Assembly: GCA_937967425.1 (NCBI GenBank)
Contig: CALBST010000154.1
Span: 1-5,434 of the forward strand
Length of the DNA stretch: 5,434 bases
Source: an uncultured Caulobacteraceae bacterium
GTDB lineage: Bacteria > Pseudomonadota > Alphaproteobacteria > Caulobacterales > TH1-2
Direction of reading: 5' to 3'
The notes under the pieces were generated by a model. It had not been told where the DNA came from and ran no database searches. It worked only from the letters and a program-made list of their open reading frames with translations. Positions 1 through 5,373 of this stretch are shown here, piece after piece (the stretch's first letter is position 1; the number at the start of each line of letters is the position of its first letter). Position numbers and translations under genes: made by a program.

Positions 1-312
1 GCCCAGTTGGAGGCGCTCGGCAATCCGACCCGGCTCGGCATCTATCGCCTGCTGGTTCGGGCCGGTCATGAGGGCCTGCCTGTCGGCGCCGTGCAGGACC
101 GCATGAACATGGCTGCCTCGACGCTCTCTCATCATCTGCGCCGGCTGATCGATACAGACCTTGTCACCCAGGAACGCCAAGCGACCACGCTGATCTGCCG
201 CGCGCACTACCCGACCATGGATGCGCTGATTGGCTTTCTCGCAGACGAGTGCTGTGCGGACGCGGGTTGTGCCGCAAAGCCCGCTCAACGACGAACCAAA
301 CAAACCGCCTGA
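1..312 (+). CDS. arsR: ArsR/SmtB-family metalloid-responsive repressor, 5' end cut by window
   Basis: This is a winged-helix repressor of the ArsR/SmtB family. Such proteins bind operator DNA as dimers and release it on binding As(III) or Sb(III). The reading frame is open from base 1 (A-Q-L-E-A-L-G-N-P) and matches the family N-terminus, so the TTG at base 7 is probably internal and roughly ten residues lie upstream. Visible parts are the first helix (ALGNPTRLGIYRLL), the recognition helix (AASTLSHHLRRL) and the beta-wing (VTQERQATTLICRAHY). The E. coli-type ELCVCDLC metal loop is absent. Instead Cys-Cys-x4-Cys occurs near the C-terminus (DECCADAGC), resembling the C-terminal site described for Acidithiobacillus ferrooxidans ArsR. 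The gene ends 51 bases before the flavoprotein gene, which it probably regulates. It is a paralogue of the second repressor at 5002. Family certain; exact inducer inferred. Confidence 0.9.
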   Translation, partial: AQLEALGNPTRLGIYRLLVRAGHEGLPVGAVQDRMNMAASTLSHHLRRLIDTDLVTQERQATTLICRAHYPTMDALIGFLADECCADAGCAAKPAQRRTKQTA

Positions 313-336
313 GCGCATTTTTTTGCGCTCTTATTT
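311..336 (+). terminator. Terminator-like or attenuator hairpin between arsR and flavoprotein gene
   Basis: GAGCGCA (311-317) pairs perfectly with TGCGCTC (324-330) around a six-T loop, and TTATTT follows directly. The left arm overlaps the last two bases of the arsR stop codon. The 7-bp stem followed by a T-rich stretch looks like a weak intrinsic terminator. Because the next gene lies 34 bases on in the same direction with a good ribosome site, partial termination or a transcript-processing and stability role is more likely than a full stop. Function is inferred from the sequence only. Confidence 0.45.
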
Positions 337-352
337 CGATTTTGCTGGAAAT

Positions 353-357
353 AGGAG
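353..357 (+). promoter_or_regulatory. Ribosome binding site of the flavoprotein gene
   Basis: AGGAG lies 6 bases before ATG at 364 but only 3 bases before the in-frame GTG at 361. Spacing therefore favours ATG 364 as the start. Confidence 0.75.
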
Positions 358-363
358 TAAGTG

Positions 364-1665
364 ATGTCTGAATCCAATGCGCTTCCCATCGCCATCATTG
401 GCGCGGGTCCAGTGGGCCTTGCCGCCGCGGCGCGCGCGGTCGAGCGCAAGCTCGACTTCGTGTTGCTGGAAGCGGGGCCAAGTGTCGGCAGTGCGCTCCG
501 CGATTGGGGTCATGTGCGCGTCTTCTCACCTTGGGCCTACAACATCGACGATGCCGCGCACGCCCTGTTAAAAACGATCAGTTGGATGGCGCCCAATCCC
601 ACAGCGCTGCCGACCGGGCGCGAGATCGTGGAGACTTACCTCGAACCGCTTGCGGCGCACCCGGCGATCGCACCCCACATCGTCTTCAACGCGCGTGTGA
701 GCCGCATCGCACGCGCCTTCAACGACAAGATGAATGACGCCGATCGCGCAGCCTCCCCATTCGTGTTGCGTTGGCGCGACGCGGACGGCGAAGAGCAGGA
801 GACCTTGGCGCGTGCGGTGATCGATGCGTCTGGCGCGTGGTCACAGCCCAATCCGATCGGCGTCAACGGGCTCCCCGTTCTGGGCGAGGCTGAGGCGCGC
901 GACTTCATTGATTACGGCATCCCGGATGTGCTGGGCGATGCGCGGGAACGTTTCGCGGGCAAGCGCGTGTTGGTCGTTGGCGCAGGCCATTCGGCCATCA
1001 ATGTCGCGCTCGACCTCATCACACTGCAGCAGGATGCGCCCGAGACCAAGGTTTTCTGGGCGCTTCGGCGCAACCGCATCGAGAAGCTGTTAGGCGGAGG
1101 ATTAAATGACCAATTGCCGCAGCGGGGCGCACTGGGCCTGGCCGCCATGGAAGCGATCAAGGACAAGCGCCTCGAAGTGCTCGCGCCCTTCGCGGTGCAA
1201 CGCATCATCACACGGGGCGACACAGTTACAGTCCTCGCGAGGCTTGGAGGCCAGGACAAGATCTTCGATGTCGATCGCATCGTCGTCGCAACTGGCCTGC
1301 GGCCCAATCTGGATATGCTGCGCGAGCTTCGCGTTGCGATCGATCCTTCTGTAGAGGCGCCGCCGGCGCTGGCGCCGCTGATCGATCCGAATCTGCACTC
1401 ATGCGGCTCGGTGCCGCCGCATGGGGTTGTCGAACTCAGGCATCCGGAGCCGAACTTTTACATCGTCGGCTCCAAGGTCTATGGCCGCGCGCCAACCTTC
1501 CTGATGGCGACGGGTTACGAACAAGTCCGCTCGGTGATTGCCGAACTCGCTGGCGATCACGAGGCGGCGCGGCGCGTTGAACTTGTGCTGCCGGAGACCG
1601 GTGTCTGCAGCACGGCGCCTGCGGCCGCCGCCAAGGCGACTGCCTGTTGCGGCGCAGCCGCGTGA
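364..1665 (+). CDS. FAD/NAD(P)H-dependent flavoprotein oxidoreductase of an ars operon (ArsO-like role)
   Basis: The 433-residue product is a cytoplasmic flavoprotein with two dinucleotide-binding Rossmann folds. The N-terminal GAGPVG (residues 13-18), with an acidic residue ending the second strand (VLLEAG), should bind FAD. A second GAGHSA (206-211) should bind NAD(P)H, and VVATGLRPN (308-315) is the strand-turn motif common to this superfamily. This is the layout of flavin-containing monooxygenases and pyridine-nucleotide oxidoreductases. No redox-active CxxC or CxxxxC disulfide motif is seen, which argues against a thioredoxin-reductase type enzyme. All four cysteines lie late in the protein: Cys347, Cys415 and the pair Cys428-Cys429 in an Ala-rich tail. 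Flavoproteins such as ArsO and the methylarsenite-oxidising ArsV occur in ars clusters, but I cannot assign this one to either. It follows arsR and overlaps the exporter gene by 4 bases. Substrate unknown; an arsenical or thiol is inferred from context. Confidence 0.85.
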   Translation: MSESNALPIAIIGAGPVGLAAAARAVERKLDFVLLEAGPSVGSALRDWGHVRVFSPWAYNIDDAAHALLKTISWMAPNPTALPTGREIVETYLEPLAAHPAIAPHIVFNARVSRIARAFNDKMNDADRAASPFVLRWRDADGEEQETLARAVIDASGAWSQPNPIGVNGLPVLGEAEARDFIDYGIPDVLGDARERFAGKRVLVVGAGHSAINVALDLITLQQDAPETKVFWALRRNRIEKLLGGGLNDQLPQRGALGLAAMEAIKDKRLEVLAPFAVQRIITRGDTVTVLARLGGQDKIFDVDRIVVATGLRPNLDMLRELRVAIDPSVEAPPALAPLIDPNLHSCGSVPPHGVVELRHPEPNFYIVGSKVYGRAPTFLMATGYEQVRSVIAELAGDHEAARRVELVLPETGVCSTAPAAAAKATACCGAAA

Positions 1666-2909
1666 GCGAAGCGATCGAACCGTCGAAGCTCCAGCCGGTC
1701 GCCGGCTGGAGCTGGTTTGTCAGCGGGCTTGGGATTGGCCAAATCTGCTCATGGGGCGCACTCTATTACAGCTTTCCCCTCATCGCCGAAGCGATGGGAC
1801 GAGATCTGGGTTGGAGCAAGACTGAACTCTATGGCGCGGCCACGCTTGGACTCTTGCTCGCAGCGGCGGCTTCCTATCCGATCGGCAAGGCGATCGATCA
1901 CGGCTATGGCCGAATCATCATGAGCCTCGGCTCGCTCGCTGCGGGCACGCTGTTTCTGGCTTGGTCGCAGGTCAGCGCGCTTTCCATCTTCTTCGCCATA
2001 GCCGCCGGACTTGGGGCGTTGCAGGCGGCCCTGCTCTACGAACCTGCGTTCGCCGTCATCGCCCGGCGCAATGGCGGTGGCGCGCGCGGCGCCATCACGG
2101 CGCTGACGCTTTGGGGCGGCTTCGCCTCCACAGTTTTCATTCCTCTCACGCAACTCATGCTCGACCAGTTCGATTGGCGCGGCGCTCTCATCGGGCTGGG
2201 GCTGATCAATCTCGCATGCGCTGCGCTTTACTGGATGGTGATCGGCAAAGAGAAAAAGACGAGTGCGAGCTGGACCGCCACTTCGCTCCCTCAAAACGAC
2301 AACGCTCTACGCGAAGCGTTGCGCACGCCAGTCTTCTGGATGCTCGCGCTTGCCTTCACCGCGCACGCCGGCGCGTTCACGGCATTCACGTTCCATCTCT
2401 ATGCGCTTCTGCTTGAGCGCGGGTTCTCGACCCAGGATATCGTCCTCGCCATGGCGGTGATTGGACCTGCGCAAGTCACAGGGCGGATCGCCATGAGCCT
2501 TTTTGCGCGCGGCGCCTCCATTCGCCGAATTGGCTCTATTGTCGTGCTTGGATTTCCGATCGCTTTTGCCGTCCTCGCCCTCGCGCCGACGGAGCTTGCG
2601 GTCGTTGCCGCAGTGGCTGCGCTCTACGGCGCCTCAAATGGCATACTGACCATCGTGCGTGGGCTTGCCGTCCCAGAGATGATCACAACCCACGGCTACG
2701 GCGCCATCAATGGCGCCATGAACACGCCCGCCACCATCGCCAAGGCGCTGGCCCCGCTAGCTGCGGCGGCGCTCTGGTCAACGACGCAATCCTATGCGCC
2801 AGTTTTGATCGCGATCATGGCCGGTTCGCTTATTCTGGCGTTCGGGTTCTGGGCGGCGGCCTGGGTTTCGACGCGCCGCCAGGGAGGCTCGCTCCATGCT
2901 GAGCTATGA
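1662..2909 (+). CDS. MFS exporter of an ars operon, ArsK-like
   Basis: This 415-residue protein is a major facilitator superfamily transporter of the inner membrane, with about 12 hydrophobic helices. Rough spans are 17-42, 56-75, 85-102, 104-130, 145-167, 174-194, then a polar central loop (195-222), then 223-250, 258-282, 289-308, 310-332, 350-373 and 378-402. The MFS motif-A loop between helices 2 and 3 appears as PIGKAIDHGYGR (73-84). I chose GTG 1662 because it overlaps the upstream stop (GTGA) and gives a normal N-terminus; a TTG at 1647 is possible. No Shine-Dalgarno is seen, suggesting translational coupling. ArsK-type MFS proteins export As(III), Sb(III) and trivalent organoarsenicals, and the context fits. 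ArsJ is less likely because no GAPDH gene is adjacent in the window. Cys29 and Cys186 lie in or near helices. The family is sure, the substrate inferred. Confidence 0.85.
   Translation: MSEAIEPSKLQPVAGWSWFVSGLGIGQICSWGALYYSFPLIAEAMGRDLGWSKTELYGAATLGLLLAAAASYPIGKAIDHGYGRIIMSLGSLAAGTLFLAWSQVSALSIFFAIAAGLGALQAALLYEPAFAVIARRNGGGARGAITALTLWGGFASTVFIPLTQLMLDQFDWRGALIGLGLINLACAALYWMVIGKEKKTSASWTATSLPQNDNALREALRTPVFWMLALAFTAHAGAFTAFTFHLYALLLERGFSTQDIVLAMAVIGPAQVTGRIAMSLFARGASIRRIGSIVVLGFPIAFAVLALAPTELAVVAAVAALYGASNGILTIVRGLAVPEMITTHGYGAINGAMNTPATIAKALAPLAAAALWSTTQSYAPVLIAIMAGSLILAFGFWAAAWVSTRRQGGSLHAEL
1687..1713 (+). repeat. Perfect 12-bp inverted repeat with 3-base loop inside the exporter gene
   Basis: AGCTCCAGCCGG (1687-1698) and CCGGCTGGAGCT (1702-1713) pair without mismatch around TCG. 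The stem starts 25 bases after the GTG start of the transporter and covers codons for about residues 9-18 (KLQPVAGWSW). No T-tract follows, so it does not look like an intrinsic terminator. As RNA it would form a very stable hairpin in the early coding region. A smaller 5-bp stem (GCGGC 1649-1653 with GCCGC 1657-1661) ends at the base before the start codon. Confidence 0.8.
2881..2887 (+). promoter_or_regulatory. Ribosome binding site of the OsmC-family gene
   Basis: AGGGAGG lies inside the 3' end of the exporter gene, 8 bases before ATG 2896. It supports this start and a 14-base overlap between the two genes. Confidence 0.7.
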
Positions 2910-3309
2910 TGTCGCCGCAAAGCGCGTGGATTCACACGGATCGACGGCATGGACAAAGCGAGCCGCGCTGACGCTCGACACGGACGTCACCGGGCGCGAC
3001 GAAGCCTTCAACCCGGCCGAATTGCTGCTGGCTTCTATAGCCGCGTGCATGATCAAGGGCGCCGAGCGCGTCGCGCCTCTGATCAAGTTCGATCTGCGCG
3101 GCATGGAGGTGCGCCTGCATGGCGTGCGCCAGGATAGTCCGCCCAAGATGATCCGCATCGACTACGAGATCATCGTCGACACGGAGGAGACCGATCAGCG
3201 CCTGGACCTCCTGCACAAGAACATTCGCAAATACGGAACCGTTTCGAACACCATCGCCGCGGCCGCCGAACTCCAGGGTACGATCCGCCGCGCGACGCCG
3301 GAGGCTTGA
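2896..3309 (+). CDS. OsmC-family protein, single-cysteine type
   Basis: This 137-residue protein has the length and layout of the OsmC/Ohr superfamily, small dimeric cytoplasmic proteins that in characterised members reduce organic or inorganic peroxides with thiol chemistry. The motif NPAELLLASIAACM (39-52) carries the conserved first cysteine, Cys51, at the start of the central helix. The second, normally CPV-type, cysteine is replaced by Gly114 in RKYGTVSNT (111-119), so the usual two-cysteine peroxidase cycle cannot run within one chain. This looks like a subfamily trait, since the rest of the fold is intact. The gene overlaps the exporter gene by 14 bases and is 4 bases from the ATP-grasp gene. 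Possible roles are peroxide or thiol handling with an external thiol partner, or binding of an arsenic-thiol adduct; both are inferred. Confidence 0.88.
   Translation: MLSYDVAAKRVDSHGSTAWTKRAALTLDTDVTGRDEAFNPAELLLASIAACMIKGAERVAPLIKFDLRGMEVRLHGVRQDSPPKMIRIDYEIIVDTEETDQRLDLLHKNIRKYGTVSNTIAAAAELQGTIRRATPEA
3300..3304 (+). promoter_or_regulatory. Ribosome binding site of the ATP-grasp gene
   Basis: GGAGG lies 9 bases before ATG 3314, within the last codons of the OsmC-family gene, and supports this start. Confidence 0.65.
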
Positions 3310-3313
3310 CCTC

Positions 3314-4582
3314 ATGTCGCCTCATCAAGCGCGCGCCGCCGCCGATCAGCTCAACCGGGAGTGCTTCTGCGTCACGCTGGATCAGCAAGCGCTCGCCGAC
3401 GCACTTCAGCACGAAGTCGCTGACGCGGATTTCTTCGCCGCGTTGATCGCCTCGCGCCCGCATCTCTTCTCACATGCACCGGTATTTTTGCCCAAGGCAG
3501 ACCGCAACGCCATGCAGGCCATCGTCCGCGCCATCGAGGCCGCCGCGCTTCTGCCGGATTATCAAGATGCGGTCCTTGGCTGGTCGCCGGCCATCGCACG
3601 GATCGATCACGGCCCCATCGGCGCCTTCATGGGTTACGACTTTCACCTCACGCCCGAGGGACCAAGGCTAATCGAAGTCAACACCAATGCGGGCGGCGCC
3701 TATCTCAACGCTTTCCTGGCGCGCGCCCAGGTCGCGTGTTGCGCCGAGGTGGAACAGGCGCTTGCCCGCGCCTCGCTCGGCGCCTTTGACGACGCCGTCA
3801 TCGCGATGTTCGAAGCCGAATGGCGACGGCAAGGCCGCAGCGATCCCTTGCGCCGCATCGGCATCGTCGATGCGCGGCCGCAGGAGCAATATCTTTATCC
3901 GGAGTTTCTGCTCGCCAAGCGATTGTTCGAACGGCGAGGCATCGAAGCCGTCATCGCTGATCCGCGTGAACTTCGCTTTGAATGCGATCTGCTTCAGTTC
4001 GAAGGGCGCCCGCTCGATCTGATCTACAACCGCCTTGTCGATTTCAGCTTCGAGGACAACGAATACGCAGCGCTCAGAACCGCTTATGAAGGCGGCGCGG
4101 TCGTGGTGACGCCGAACCCGCGCAATCACGCCCTCCTCGCCGACAAGCGCAATCTCACTTTGCTCTCCGATCCCGCAAAGCTCGCACACTGGGGGCTCGG
4201 CGTTGAACATGCCACGGCCCTGGCGGGCGTTCCGCAAACGCTACGCGTGAACGAGGCCAATTCCGAAGTGCTGTGGAGCGAACGCAAGGGTTTCTTCTTC
4301 AAGCCCGCATGCGGGCACGGTGGCAAAGCCGTCTATCGCGGCGACAAGCTCACGCGTGGGACATGGAGCGAGATATTAGCGGGCGACTACATCGCTCAGC
4401 GCGTCGCCCCGCCAAGCGAGCGAACCATCAAGCTCGATGGCGAGCGCGTGCAGCGCAAGGTGGACGTGCGGCTCTACACCTACGACGGCGAAATCCTCAT
4501 CGCCGCGGCGCGCCTCTACCAAGGTCAGACTACCAACTTCCGCACACCCGGCGGCGGCTTCGCGCCGGTCTTCTTTATCTGA
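3314..4582 (+). CDS. Circularly permuted ATP-grasp ligase, glutathionylspermidine-synthase-like
   Basis: This 422-residue protein looks like a carboxylate-amine ligase with a circularly permuted ATP-grasp fold, which activates a carboxylate as acyl phosphate and joins it to an amine. GYDFHLTPEG then LIEVNTNAGG (107-128) places Asp109, Glu121 and Asn123 where, from memory, E. coli glutathionylspermidine synthase has its Mg ligands Asp318, Glu330 and Asn332, with identical spacing; the Arg two before that Asp is Gly here. Later come LIYNRLVDF (236-244), ADKRN with Lys278, FFFKPACGHGGK (327-338) with Lys330 and a glycine-rich loop, VDVRLYTYDG (383-392) and NFRTPGGGFAPV (408-419). There is no amidase domain. 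It is the last gene of the left operon, 4 bases after the OsmC-family gene. Substrates are unknown; a glutathione-like thiol or polyamine is a guess from homology and context. Family call fairly sure, reaction not. Confidence 0.72.
   Translation: MSPHQARAAADQLNRECFCVTLDQQALADALQHEVADADFFAALIASRPHLFSHAPVFLPKADRNAMQAIVRAIEAAALLPDYQDAVLGWSPAIARIDHGPIGAFMGYDFHLTPEGPRLIEVNTNAGGAYLNAFLARAQVACCAEVEQALARASLGAFDDAVIAMFEAEWRRQGRSDPLRRIGIVDARPQEQYLYPEFLLAKRLFERRGIEAVIADPRELRFECDLLQFEGRPLDLIYNRLVDFSFEDNEYAALRTAYEGGAVVVTPNPRNHALLADKRNLTLLSDPAKLAHWGLGVEHATALAGVPQTLRVNEANSEVLWSERKGFFFKPACGHGGKAVYRGDKLTRGTWSEILAGDYIAQRVAPPSERTIKLDGERVQRKVDVRLYTYDGEILIAAARLYQGQTTNFRTPGGGFAPVFFI
4548..4578 (+). terminator. Possible intrinsic terminator inside the 3' end of the ATP-grasp gene
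   Basis: CCGGCG (4548-4553) pairs with CGCCGG (4563-4568) around a 9-base loop, followed by TCTTCTTTAT. The stop codon comes two bases after this T-rich run. Only 3 bases separate this gene from the convergent one, so a terminator would have to lie within coding sequence. The short stem and interrupted T-run make it weak. Confidence 0.3.
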
Positions 4583-4585
4583 GCG

Positions 4586-4924
4586 TCAAGCCGCACAGCG
4601 GATGCAGGTGGCGAGCGCCGGGTCAGCTTCCAAGCGCGCGGGCGCAATCTCCTCGCCGCAGCGTACGCACCAACCGTACTCGTCCGCATCGAGGCGCTTC
4701 AGCGCTTGTTCGATGCGAATACGCTCAGCCTCGCGCATGCGTTGCGACGCCGCCGACATGGCTTGGACCTGGAGCGAATCCATGCGCGAAACGCGGCCGA
4801 CCGCGGTTTGATCGAGTTCGATCGGGCGGTGATCCTCGGCGGTGGCGCGGTCGAGCGCGTCCAATTCCTCGCGCCGCGCCAGAAGACGCGCGCGCACAGC
4901 TTGGTGATCTTGATGTTGCGGCAT
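4586..4924 (-). CDS. DksA/TraR-family C4 zinc-finger protein
   Basis: The 112-residue product has an N-terminal helical, charged half and a C-terminal four-cysteine zinc finger: CVRC (Cys86, Cys89) and CIRC (Cys107, Cys110). This is the signature of the DksA/TraR family, whose members enter the RNA polymerase secondary channel or, in small forms, have unknown roles. The stretch PIELDQTAVGRVSRMDSLQ (34-52) resembles what I recall of short family members. At 112 residues it is shorter than E. coli DksA (151) and longer than TraR (73). It faces the ars genes convergently on the left and divergently on the right. The upstream 77 bases hold no clear Shine-Dalgarno for the ATG at 4924. Involvement in arsenic response is not shown; it may simply sit between two ars units. 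Confidence 0.88.
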   Translation of the reverse strand: MPQHQDHQAVRARLLARREELDALDRATAEDHRPIELDQTAVGRVSRMDSLQVQAMSAASQRMREAERIRIEQALKRLDADEYGWCVRCGEEIAPARLEADPALATCIRCAA

Positions 4925-4965
4925 AAGCGGAGCTTAGCCCCGATCCGCGCATCGCACATCCCGAC

Positions 4966-4994
4966 TTGTCACGGTCAATTCGATTCGATATTTC
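4966..4994 (+). promoter_or_regulatory. Predicted promoter of arsR-arsC
   Basis: TTGTCA (4966-4971) resembles a -35 box. A 17-base spacer leads to TATTTC (4989-4994), a weak -10 box matching TATAAT at three positions. Transcription would begin about 7 bases on, at or next to the ATG at 5002, giving a leaderless message. The -10 box lies within the operator repeat, so bound ArsR would block it. Confidence 0.45.
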
Positions 4995-5000
4995 TCGAAT
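4983..5000 (+). promoter_or_regulatory. ArsR operator, perfect inverted repeat
   Basis: ATTCGA (4983-4988) and TCGAAT (4995-5000) form a perfect 6-bp inverted repeat with a 6-base AT-rich spacer. It ends one base before the arsR start codon. An extra overlapping ATTCGA copy lies at 4978-4983. Position over the predicted -10 box and start point fits repressor binding and autoregulation by ArsR. Confidence 0.65.
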
Positions 5001-5001
5001 T

Positions 5002-5373
5002 ATGCGATCTAAACAAGCCATCGATGCGCTCGGCGCATTGGCGCAGGAAAGCCGGCTCGGCGTGTTCAAGCTTCTGGTCCGCGGGGGCGCGAACGAGATG
5101 CCGGCGGGCGAGATCGCGCGCGACCTCGGCGTGCCCGCGAGCACCATGTCGACGCATCTGGCCATTCTGGAACGCGCCGGCCTCATCCAATCGAGGCGTG
5201 AAGGCCGAACGATCTATTACCGCGCCGATCTCGACGGCATGACCGATTTGATGGCCTTTCTGATCGAGGATTGTTGTGATGGCCGCGCCGAATTGTGCGC
5301 CCCGCTCCACCAAATCGTTCAGAGCGCCGCGTGTTGCGAAGGCGCGCAAAGGAAAAGCCGCCGGAGGGTTTGA
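5002..5373 (+). CDS. arsR: ArsR/SmtB-family arsenic-responsive repressor (second copy)
   Basis: This 123-residue winged-helix repressor probably controls its own gene and the arsC gene that follows. The N-terminal helix (IDALGALAQESRLGVFKLL), recognition helix (VPASTMSTHLAIL, about 44-56) and beta-wing (SRREGRTIYYRAD, 64-76) are typical of the family. It lacks a cysteine motif in the DNA-binding helices. Candidate As(III) ligands are near the C-terminus: Cys91-Cys92 and Cys99 (EDCCDGRAELC), with a second pair Cys111-Cys112 further on. I chose ATG 5002 since the homology begins there. The upstream TTG at 4966 would place the promoter and operator inside the gene. No Shine-Dalgarno precedes ATG 5002, which with the promoter position suggests leaderless translation. 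Its stop overlaps the arsC start by one base. It is related to, but clearly distinct from, the repressor at the window's left end. Confidence 0.93.
   Translation: MRSKQAIDALGALAQESRLGVFKLLVRGGANEMPAGEIARDLGVPASTMSTHLAILERAGLIQSRREGRTIYYRADLDGMTDLMAFLIEDCCDGRAELCAPLHQIVQSAACCEGAQRKSRRRV
5363..5368 (+). promoter_or_regulatory. Ribosome binding site of arsC
   Basis: GGAGGG lies 4 bases before ATG 5373, inside the last codons of arsR. It supports the one-base stop-start overlap (TGATG). Confidence 0.7.

Noticed and set aside
1353..1379. GGCGCC-rich inverted and direct repeats
   Set aside because: They reflect Ala/Pro-rich codons (APPALAPL) in the flavoprotein rather than a separate element.
1749..2294. 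Long minus-strand open frame (181 codons) opposite the MFS gene
   Set aside because: It lies wholly inside a clear membrane-protein gene, its product is charged and low-complexity with no recognisable motif, and such antisense frames are common in GC-rich DNA.
2701..2718. Repeated GGCGCCAT motif
   Set aside because: It encodes the GAINGAM stretch of the exporter, and both copies fit normal codon use.
3668..4237. Minus-strand open frame (189 codons) opposite the ATP-grasp gene
   Set aside because: The + strand frame holds conserved ATP-grasp motifs over the same bases; the antisense product shows no domain and no ribosome site.
4303..4316. Perfect 14-base palindrome GCCCGCATGCGGGC
   Set aside because: It lies in the coding sequence of the conserved KPACGHGG loop; a palindrome of this length is unremarkable in GC-rich DNA and nothing nearby suggests a site.
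4273..4926. Plus-strand open frame (217 codons) running from the ATP-grasp gene across the zinc-finger gene
   Set aside because: It is an Arg-rich, out-of-frame product spanning two convergent real genes, with no motif and no ribosome site.
4966..5001. N-terminal extension of the second arsR from TTG 4966
   Set aside because: The added 12 residues do not look like the family, and the codons coincide with the -35 box and operator repeat.
4706..5242. Plus-strand open frame (178 codons) across the intergenic region into arsR
   Set aside because: It is the wrong frame for arsR, is antisense to the zinc-finger gene, and would cover the promoter and operator.
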